The position numbers and the translations under genes were made by a program. DNA of 64,000 nucleotides from an uncultured candidate division WPS-2 bacterium (GTDB lineage Bacteria > Vulcanimicrobiota > Vulcanimicrobiia > Vulcanimicrobiales > Vulcanimicrobiaceae). How positions within the stretch are numbered: the first letter of the stretch is position 1; the number at the start of each line of letters is the position of its first letter. Location: contig CALEYW010000018.1 of NCBI GenBank assembly GCA_937927945.1, positions 6,590 to 70,589 of the forward strand, written 5' to 3'. Below the pieces are notes generated by a model, which saw only the letters and a program-made list of their open reading frames with translations, had not been told where the DNA came from and did no database searches. Below, piece by piece: positions 56,454 through 64,000 of this stretch.

Positions 56454-57632
56454 ATGGCAATCGGCAACCTGAGCGACGTTCAGAACGACATCTATCTGCG
56501 CGGGCTCGCCGGTGCGCGCCCGGACTTGCCGATGACGGCGGAAGGCCTCGAGCGCCGCGCGCGCGAGGTGATGACACCCGAAGCGTTCGCGTACGTCGCC
56601 GGCGGAGCCGGCGCCGAGCACACGATGCGCGCGAACCTCGAGGCGTTCGCGAGATGGCGCATCGTTCCGCGCATGCTGCGCGAGGTCGTCGGGCGCGACG
56701 TCTCCGCGACGGTGCTCGGGCGTACGATGCCGCTGCCGATTCTCACGGCACCAGTCGGCGTGCTGACGCTCGCGCATCCGGACGGTGAGGTCGCCGTCGC
56801 AAAGGCGGCGGCTCGCGTCGGCGTGACCAGCATCGTGTCGACGGCATCGGCGAACCCGATGGAAGAGGTCGCCGCCGCAGCGCCCGAGGCGTCGCGCTGG
56901 TATCAGCTGTATTGGCCGCGCGACCCGGAGATCGCGGAATCGCTCGTGCGCCGCGCCGAGCGCGCGGGCTATGGTGCGATGATCGTGACCCTCGACACAT
57001 GGACGCTGGGCTGGCGTCCGCGCGATCTCGAGCTCGCGCACTTGCCGTTCTTGCGCGGCGTCGGCGTCGCGCAGTATTTCTCCGACCCGGTCTTTCGCTC
57101 GAAGCTGCAGCGTCCGCCGGAAGAGTCGGCCGAAGCCGCGCGTGACGCGATCATGTTCTGGGCCGGACTGTTCGGAAACCCGACGCTGCGCTGGGCCGAC
57201 CTCCGGATGCTGCGCGGCTGGACGTCGTTGCCGATCGTGGTCAAGGGAATCTGTCATCCCGACGACGCACGCGCCGCGCTCGACGCCGGCGCCGGCGGCG
57301 TCGTCGTCTCGAACCACGGCGGACGGCAAGTCGATCGCGCGGTCGCGTCGCTCGACGCGCTGCCGGCGATCGCCGACGCGATCGGAGCGAGCGCGACGGT
57401 GCTCTTCGACTCAGGGATTCGCTGCGGCGCCGACGTGCTGATCGCGCTCGCGCTCGGCGCCGATGCGGTGCTGGTCGGTCGACCGTACGTCTACGGGCTC
57501 GCACTCGCCGGCGAAGCCGGAGTGGAGCACGTCCTGCGCACGCTGCTCGGCGACCTCGACGCGTCGCTCGCGCTGGCGGGATATCGCGCCGTGCGCGACC
57601 TCAACCGCAACGCGCTCGCCGCGTCACCCTGA
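56454..57632 (+). CDS. FMN-dependent alpha-hydroxy-acid oxidase (lactate 2-monooxygenase-like)
   Basis: A 392-residue TIM barrel flavoprotein. Signature parts are L-T-A-P-V-G-V-L near 95, W-Y-Q-L-Y-W (active-site Tyr), T-L-D-T-W-T-L-G-W-R-P-R-D-L, V-V-K-G-I-C (FMN Lys), S-N-H-G-G-R-Q-V-D (catalytic His and Arg) and F-D-S-G-I-R-C-G-A-D. The W-T-L-G-W-R-P-R stretch is characteristic of lactate 2-monooxygenases, which turn lactate into acetate and CO2. The neighbours suggest another small hydroxy-acid might be the substrate. No signal peptide. Confidence 0.9.
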   Translation: MAIGNLSDVQNDIYLRGLAGARPDLPMTAEGLERRAREVMTPEAFAYVAGGAGAEHTMRANLEAFARWRIVPRMLREVVGRDVSATVLGRTMPLPILTAPVGVLTLAHPDGEVAVAKAAARVGVTSIVSTASANPMEEVAAAAPEASRWYQLYWPRDPEIAESLVRRAERAGYGAMIVTLDTWTLGWRPRDLELAHLPFLRGVGVAQYFSDPVFRSKLQRPPEESAEAARDAIMFWAGLFGNPTLRWADLRMLRGWTSLPIVVKGICHPDDARAALDAGAGGVVVSNHGGRQVDRAVASLDALPAIADAIGASATVLFDSGIRCGADVLIALALGADAVLVGRPYVYGLALAGEAGVEHVLRTLLGDLDASLALAGYRAVRDLNRNALAASP

Positions 57633-57690
57633 GCGCGTCGAAGCGCGCGCGCTTCAGACTTTCTTCAGAGGCGCGTGGCACCATGCCGCC

Positions 57691-58681
57691 ATGCGTACGC
57701 CCATTGCGTGTGGCCGTATGGCTGCGACGATCACGACGATCGGATCGACCGTCGATCCGCGAAACGGCGATCAAAATCCCTACGGTCTTGCGCTCGCGCC
57801 CGCCACGGCAGGCCTCGTCACCGCCGGCGACCTGATCGTTTGCAACTTCAACGACGGTCCGACCAACACCCAAGGCAACGGCACGACGGTGATCGGCTTG
57901 CATCCGGGGCCGGGCTCTGCGCCGTATCGGATCGCGCAGGATCCGTCGCTGCGCGGCTGCAACGCGCTCTCGATCGCGGCGAACGGCACGATCTGGACCG
58001 CCGACGACGTCGCAAACGACACGGCGATCGTGTCGCCGAGCGGGACGATCCTCGCGCAGTCCGCCCCATATTCGTGGGCCGGACCGTGGGGCGCAGCGGT
58101 CGCGAGCCCACCCGGCAACGCGGTGACGGTCTACGTTTCCAACCAGATCGACGGGAGTATCGTCCGGTTGAGGGACCGGCTCGTCGGCGACCGCATCGAC
58201 GCGCATCGCCGTCGGTTTCGCAACGAATGACGGGGTGCCGGGCGCGATCCTCGCTCCGAGCGGGCTCACCTACGATCCCGCGACCGATACGCTGTACGTG
58301 GTCGACGGCGCTGCCAACCAGGTCGTGGCACTCGCGAACGTTGCCACGATCGGCGCCGACGGCCTCCGGGTGAGCGGTTCGAGCTTCAGCGGTCCGAGTG
58401 CCGCGAGCGCCCGGGTCGTCGCGGCCGGCGCGCCGCTCAACGGTCCGATCAGCGCCGCACTCTTGCCGACCGGAAATCTGATCGTCGGGAACACGCTGGA
58501 CCCAAACGGTACGAACCTGCTCGTCGAGATCTCTTCCGCCGCCGGCATCATCGCAACGAAGAACGTCGACACGGGAGCGGCGGGCGCGCTGTTCGGGATC
58601 GCCGCGGGCGGCACGGTGGCCTCACCAAAGATCTACTTCAACGACGACAACGACAATACGGTGAAAACGCTCGCTCCGTAG
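57691..58681 (+). pseudogene. Frameshifted NHL/SMP-30-like repeat protein
   Basis: Two overlapping frames encode one repeat protein. The first (57691-58230) reads T-I-G-S-T-V-D-P-R-N-G-D-Q-N-P-Y-G-L-A and ends with out-of-frame residues. The sense continues in the next frame from about 58170 (G-S-S-A-T-A-S-T-R-I-A-V-G-F-A-T-N-D-G-V) to a stop at 58681. One base is lost or gained near 58165-58172, where the frame changes. No signal peptide is left at the 5' end, though relatives are exported. It is either a real pseudogene or an assembly error at one base. Confidence 0.7.
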
Positions 58682-58699
58682 CCGACGACGCATCTGTCC

Positions 58700-59293
58700 T
58701 CAGACCCACCAGTGTTTGCCGAGCGCCAAGTTCATCGTCACGCCGTAGGTGAGGTACATCAGCCAAACGCCGGTGAGGATCTGCCAGAAGCCGATGAGGC
58801 GCCGACCGCCCGGCCACACGCCGAAGTTCGTTGGGATCTCGGTGAGGTACACCAAGCTCAGGCCGATGAAGACGATCGCGACCGGAACGTCACCCGCAGC
58901 GAAGAAGACGATCGCGCCGAGTATGCCGATCAGCGAGAACGGGATCGCCATCCATCCCTCCGGCCCCGGGCTCGCGCCGATGTAGCGCCGGTACGCTACC
59001 GCGAACCAGTGGACGCCGTACGCCGTGAACGCGAGCGCCGCCATGTACAGCGGCGCAGCGTTGTCGAAGACGCCGAACCAGGTGAGCCCGATCATCAAAT
59101 AGATGCCGGTGATGAACTGCATGAAGCCGCTCATCCACAGGCCCCAGAGCGCGATCGTGCGGTTCGACTCGGGCGTCTCTTTCGGGAACCCGAACAGCGC
59201 CTGGCCTCCCCACACGAAGTATCCGGTCGCAAGACCGAAAAATCCGATGGCGATCGGAAAAAATGGCGATTGACTAAACGCCGATGACGTCAT
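58700..59293 (-). CDS. Six-helix integral membrane protein (weakly GPR1/YaaH-like)
   Basis: A 197-residue protein with six predicted TM helices in an even pattern: I-A-I-G-F-F-G-L-A-T-G-Y-F near the start, M-S-G-F-M-Q-F-I-T-G-I-Y-L-M, and G-F-W-Q-I-L-T-G-V-W-L-M-Y at the end. Its layout recalls GPR1/FUN34/YaaH acetate transporters, but the N-P-A-P-L motif is not seen, so the assignment is weak. The ATG at 59291-59293 has GAGGA six bases before it; a longer frame upstream is not supported. It is alone, 18 bases from the frameshifted NHL gene (convergent). Confidence 0.6.
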   Translation of the reverse strand: MTSSAFSQSPFFPIAIGFFGLATGYFVWGGQALFGFPKETPESNRTIALWGLWMSGFMQFITGIYLMIGLTWFGVFDNAAPLYMAALAFTAYGVHWFAVAYRRYIGASPGPEGWMAIPFSLIGILGAIVFFAAGDVPVAIVFIGLSLVYLTEIPTNFGVWPGGRRLIGFWQILTGVWLMYLTYGVTMNLALGKHWWV

Positions 59294-59412
59294 TGCGGTC
59301 CTCGTCGAGCACGCCGAATACGCGCAGGCACGGCCTGCGGGCCGGTATTTTCCGATCGGCGCATTCGTGCTCCATGACGAGATGATACTGAGCAAATCGG
59401 AGGCAACCCAGA

Positions 59413-59459
59413 GAGGCCGCGCGAGCGTTCAGAGCGAGCGCCGGCGGCCTCGCGGCCTC
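59413..59459. repeat. 9-bp inverted repeat after yceI
   Basis: GAGGCCGCG (59413-59421) and CGCGGCCTC (59451-59459) are perfect complements with a 29-base spacer, just 3' of the YceI-family gene. No T-run follows; it may serve as an RNA end structure. Confidence 0.35.
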
Positions 59460-59463
59460 GAGT

Positions 59464-60006
59464 TCAGCTCTGCGCGACCGCCTCGATGGCGAGTTCGATC
59501 TTCACCTCGTCGCCGACGGCGACGCCGCCCGCTTCGAGCGCTTGATTCCAGGTCAGGCCGAAGTCCTTGCGGCTGATCTTGGCGTGCGCTTCGTATCCGA
59601 TGCGGCGATTGCCCCACGGATCGGTCGTGCGGCCTTCGAACGTGGCCGCGAGCGTGACGGGGCGCGTCGTCCCGCGGATCGTCAAGTCGCCTTCGACCGA
59701 GATCGCGTCGCCGTTCGGCGTGATGCGCGTGCTGCTGAACGTCATCTGGGGAAAGGTCGGTGCGTCGAAGAAGTCGGGCGACTTGAGGTGCCCGTCGCGC
59801 TGCGCTTCGCTGGTGGTGATGGAGTCGACTTCGAGCGTCGCTTGGATCGAGCTCGGGACATCGCTGCCCTCCGGAACCTCGATCGTGCCGGCGAGGGCGG
59901 CGAAGCGGCCGCGCACCTTCGCGATCATCATGTGGCGGACGACGAATTCGGCGTTGGTGTGGGAGGCGTCGATTGCATAGGTCTGGACGGTCGTGGTGGT
60001 GCTCAC
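59464..60006 (-). CDS. YceI-family (lipocalin-like) protein
   Basis: A 180-residue YceI domain protein: Y-A-I-D-A-S-H-T-N-A-E-F-V-V-R-H at the start, F-D-A-P-T-F-P-Q-M-T-F-S-S-T, G-D-L-T-I-R-G-T-T-R-P-V and the C-terminal K-I-E-L-A-I-E-A pattern. The fold holds long isoprenoid ligands. There is no signal peptide, so this is a cytoplasmic form. GTG start at 60004-60006 with GGAGA upstream. It is divergent from an HxlR regulator, a common pairing. Confidence 0.93.
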   Translation of the reverse strand: MSTTTTVQTYAIDASHTNAEFVVRHMMIAKVRGRFAALAGTIEVPEGSDVPSSIQATLEVDSITTSEAQRDGHLKSPDFFDAPTFPQMTFSSTRITPNGDAISVEGDLTIRGTTRPVTLAATFEGRTTDPWGNRRIGYEAHAKISRKDFGLTWNQALEAGGVAVGDEVKIELAIEAVAQS

Positions 60007-60101
60007 GGTAAGAAATCTCCGGTGAAGGTGGCTGGGTTCGCTTACGGTGTGGTATCGTGGGTGTTAAGTCACTATTCCATACCGAGTCTCTGCCAGCAAG
60101 A

Positions 60102-60128
60102 AGGCACCAGAAAGTAGTATAGGCACCA
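60102..60128. promoter_or_regulatory. Direct repeat AGGCACCA in the yceI/hxlR divergent region
   Basis: AGGCACCA occurs at 60102-60109 and 60121-60128, 19 bases apart (about two helical turns), ending one base before the HxlR start codon. The spacing fits a dimeric regulator; HxlR itself is the obvious candidate. Confidence 0.4.
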
Positions 60129-60129
60129 A

Positions 60130-60528
60130 ATGGTTACCGAGGTCGCATCCGAAGCCGGAGTCTATTCGGGGCCCTGTCCCGCCCGCGAATTGCTCGATCG
60201 GATCGCGGACAAGTGGACGACGCTGATCATCGGCGTGCTGACCCAGATGAAGACCCCGGTACGGTTCACCGAACTGCGCCGCGCGATCGGCGGCATCTCA
60301 CAGAAGATGCTGACGCAGACGTTGCGCGATCTCGAACGCGACGGCTTGGTGGTGCGCATCGTCTTCCCGGTCATCCCACCGCGCGTGGAGTATTCGCTCA
60401 CGCCGCTCGGGCTGACGCTCGAGGAACCACTGCGCGCGCTCTCCATTTGGACGGAACGCCACGCCGGCGACGTGCGCAAAGCACAGGACGCCTTCGATGC
60501 CCGCGTTCAGGCGGAGCGCTCCGCCTAA
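60130..60528 (+). CDS. HxlR-family transcriptional regulator
   Basis: A 132-residue winged-helix protein: C-P-A-R-E-L-L-D-R-I-A-D-K-W-T-T-L-I-I (with the family's conserved Cys-Pro near the start), F-T-E-L-R-R-A-I-G-G-I-S-Q-K-M-L-T-Q-T-L-R-D-L-E, R-V-E-Y-S-L-T-P-L-G. The single N-terminal Cys may sense thiol or aldehyde stress, as in related proteins. Start ATG at 60130. It is back-to-back with yceI and probably controls it. Confidence 0.93.
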   Translation: MVTEVASEAGVYSGPCPARELLDRIADKWTTLIIGVLTQMKTPVRFTELRRAIGGISQKMLTQTLRDLERDGLVVRIVFPVIPPRVEYSLTPLGLTLEEPLRALSIWTERHAGDVRKAQDAFDARVQAERSA

Positions 60529-60537
60529 CGGCGTCGT

Positions 60538-61605
60538 TCAGACCGCGGCGATCAGCAGACACTCCGGCGTATCGGTGAGGCCGCTGACGAACGGCGTGAC
60601 GGTGCCGTTCTTGTCGCGCTGGTAGATCGCTTGCGTCTCGCGGCTCGCGAAGAAGAGCGTCCCACCGGGTGCGAACGCGAGCCCGGAGACCTTCTTGAGC
60701 CCGTCGCCGCCGGACTTCTTGTCGAGTTCCAGTTCGAACTTCTGCGATTTCGGGTGGTAGCTGAAGATCGCGTCGTTGCCCGGATCGCCGATGAAGACGT
60801 GTCCGCTCGCCGCATCGTAGGCGAGGCCGACCGGCGTGCTCAGCGTCCATTTGCCGTCGGTCGTCGTCGTAAGCGCCGACTTGTACGCGCCGGTCGCGGC
60901 ATCGTAGATCGCGACCCGCGCGCCGCCTTCGTCGGCGACGTACAGCGCGCCGCCGGCGAACAGGATGCCGCGCACCGAATGCCGCGCCGGCGCTTTCACC
61001 GCGTCGGCGGCGCTCGCGGGCGCGGCCGTGAAGCCCGTCATCGTCAACCCGCCTTGCGCGACCGGAACGGCGGGCGGCGTTTCGCCGCCGGCAGTCACCG
61101 GCTGCGCCGACGCGACGTAGGTGCCGGCGTAGAACGTGCCACCGCTCGGAAACGCCGTCGTCAGATACGATGCGACCGCGAGCGGCGTGGCGGGGAAGCC
61201 GGCCGCAGCGACGGCATAACCCGAGACGACGTTGGTATCCTGACTCGACGCGTACAGGTTGCCGCCCGGATCGAACGCGACCGCGTAGGGATGGGCGAGC
61301 GCCGTCGACGTTTGCGGCGTGACCGCCGTGCCGAGCAGCGTGCGGCTGAACCCGTCGCTCCCGATCGTCGACGAGAAGGCGTCGATCGCGGACCCGCCCT
61401 TGTGCGCGACGGCGAGATAAAGCCGCCCCGCGCCGTCCAGCGCCATCCCGCGCAGCTCGTCGTAGTCCGGCGTGACGTGGCCGTGCTTCGTGCCGCTCGC
61501 GTCGTACGCGCGGACGTGGTTGACCGGCGTGTTGCTGGAACCGGCGCCGCCTTTCGACGCCTCACCCGAAAACGTCACGTACACCTGGAAGCGGGAATCC
61601 GCCAT
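60538..61605 (-). CDS. NHL/SMP-30-like beta-propeller protein
   Basis: A 355-residue protein with about six propeller blades: G-M-A-L-D-G-A-G-R-L-Y-L-A, H-P-Y-A-V-A-F-D-P-G-G-N-L-Y-A-S-S-Q-D-T-N-V-V, G-I-L-F-A-G-G-A-L-Y-V-A-D-E-G-G, P-V-G-L-A-Y-D-A-A-S-G-H-V-F-I-G-D-P-G-N-D and S-G-L-A-F-A-P-G-G. No signal peptide and no clear metal or active-site residues, so a binding role is likely. The ATG has GGAGAAGG seven bases upstream. It converges on hxlR, nine bases apart. Confidence 0.8.
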   Translation of the reverse strand: MADSRFQVYVTFSGEASKGGAGSSNTPVNHVRAYDASGTKHGHVTPDYDELRGMALDGAGRLYLAVAHKGGSAIDAFSSTIGSDGFSRTLLGTAVTPQTSTALAHPYAVAFDPGGNLYASSQDTNVVSGYAVAAAGFPATPLAVASYLTTAFPSGGTFYAGTYVASAQPVTAGGETPPAVPVAQGGLTMTGFTAAPASAADAVKAPARHSVRGILFAGGALYVADEGGARVAIYDAATGAYKSALTTTTDGKWTLSTPVGLAYDAASGHVFIGDPGNDAIFSYHPKSQKFELELDKKSGGDGLKKVSGLAFAPGGTLFFASRETQAIYQRDKNGTVTPFVSGLTDTPECLLIAAV

Positions 61606-61691
61606 GGCACACCCTTCTCCGCATCGCGCGGACTGCGAACGTTTGGCAGCGCGAGCGGGTGACGCCTGCCGGCCCGCTCGAAGACGGCGCG

Positions 61692-62174
61692 ATGATCGAG
61701 CGCGGCTTCACGCCGGGGATCGTCGGCGACGTGACGGCGCTGCACGGCCGATACTACGCCCAGACGTGGAACTTCACACCGAACTTCGAGATCGGCGTGG
61801 CGGAGGGGCTGGCGCGCTTCTTCGCCGAGTACGATCCCGCGCGCGACGTCGCGCTCTGGGTGCGCGAGGACGGCGCGGTGCGCGGCTTCGTCGCGATCTG
61901 GGCGCTTCGCGATGATCCAAACGAAGCACGCCTGCGCTGGTTCATCCTCGACGACGCGCTGCGCGGCCGCGGCCTTGGGCGCGCGCTGATCGCCGCGGCG
62001 ATGGAACACTGCCGCACGGTCGGCTTCCGGCGCGTCGAACTGTTCACGTTCGCCGGCCTGACCGCGGCGCGCGCGCTCTATCGTGAGGCCGGGTTCCGCC
62101 TAGTCGAAGAACGCGAGCACGCAGAATGGGGCACGCCGATCTTGTGGGAACGCTTCGCGGCAGAGCTCCACTAA
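61692..62174 (+). CDS. GNAT-family N-acetyltransferase
   Basis: A 160-residue GNAT protein: G-D-V-T-A-L-H-G-R-Y-Y-A near the start, L-R-W-F-I-L-D-D-A-L-R-G-R-G-L-G-R-A-L-I as the CoA-binding loop (about 80-99), then L-F-T-F-A-G-L-T-A-A-R-A-L-Y-R-E-A-G-F. The sequence resembles acyltransferases of the MarR-GNAT family but without a DNA-binding domain. The ATG at 61692 matches the usual family start; an in-frame GTG at 61659 is possible. No strong ribosome site for either. Confidence 0.85.
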   Translation: MIERGFTPGIVGDVTALHGRYYAQTWNFTPNFEIGVAEGLARFFAEYDPARDVALWVREDGAVRGFVAIWALRDDPNEARLRWFILDDALRGRGLGRALIAAAMEHCRTVGFRRVELFTFAGLTAARALYREAGFRLVEEREHAEWGTPILWERFAAELH

Positions 62175-62197
62175 CGTCTTAAACTCGCCCGTGACGG

Positions 62198-64000
<1,803 letters not shown>

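Overview
The window is a GC-rich bacterial chromosome segment (about two thirds G+C by eye) with densely packed genes. No insertion sequence, prophage or CRISPR array is visible. Housekeeping genes (enolase, ndk, birA, acpS, nnr, ligA, uvrA, uvrB, one CAU-anticodon tRNA) are interleaved with catabolic and transport operons. A DUF5916 outer-membrane-type protein and a LolA-like secreted protein argue for a two-membrane cell, while uvrA carries a Gram-positive-type LexA box. That mix, with many secreted NHL-propeller proteins, would fit a deep terrabacterial diderm such as Eremiobacterota (WPS-2). This placement is inference from style, not from a search.

Layout. 0-3 kb: partial unknown gene, MalT/LuxR-type regulator, tRNA. 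3-6.4 kb: ndk-eno operon, divergent birA, an acetyltransferase and a DUF3343-like protein. 6.4-9.5 kb: two coupled chemoreceptor-like genes, one with a sensor but no signalling tip, the other with a tip but no large sensor. 9.5-16 kb: archaemetzincin, acpS, nnr, Uma2, ligA, VOC protein, PEP-mutase-family enzyme. 16-24.3 kb: a 1346-residue secreted protein, SOS-controlled uvrA, TM2 protein, HAD phosphatase. 24.4-29.3 kb: GH38 mannosidase operon with a hidden 29-codon ORF and an MBL-cupin fusion. 29.3-34.1 kb: tricarballylate-type tcuAB with a divergent GntR regulator, then a decayed dioxygenase gene. 34-38 kb: dodecin, DUF5916, EamA exporter, SnoaL protein.

38.2-48.6 kb (minus strand) is the most interesting block. 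Nine genes, eight junctions, seven of them overlapping: a MarR-type DNA-binding domain fused to a TRAP-transporter (DctP) solute-binding domain, then a Liv-type ABC importer (binding protein, H, M, G, F), hydantoinase/oxoprolinase subunits A and B, and a DUF1445 (D-glutamate-cyclase-like) protein. I read it as an uptake and hydrolysis system for a 5-oxoproline- or hydantoin-like acid. Its regulator seems to sense a carboxylate with a cytosolic, repurposed periplasmic-binding fold.

50.5-57.6 kb is a tartrate cluster: TtuC-type dehydrogenase, NitT/TauT-type binding protein, D-tartrate dehydratase, ABC ATPase and permease on the minus strand; a divergent LysR regulator and an FMN-dependent alpha-hydroxy-acid oxidase on the plus strand. 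The end of the window holds a frameshifted NHL protein, a membrane protein, the YceI/HxlR pair, another NHL protein, an acetyltransferase and uvrB, which runs off the right edge. Three genes are visibly decayed (33650-34074, 50041-50490, 57691-58681). No gene-free stretch exceeds 300 bases; the longest is 231 bases (48601-48831).
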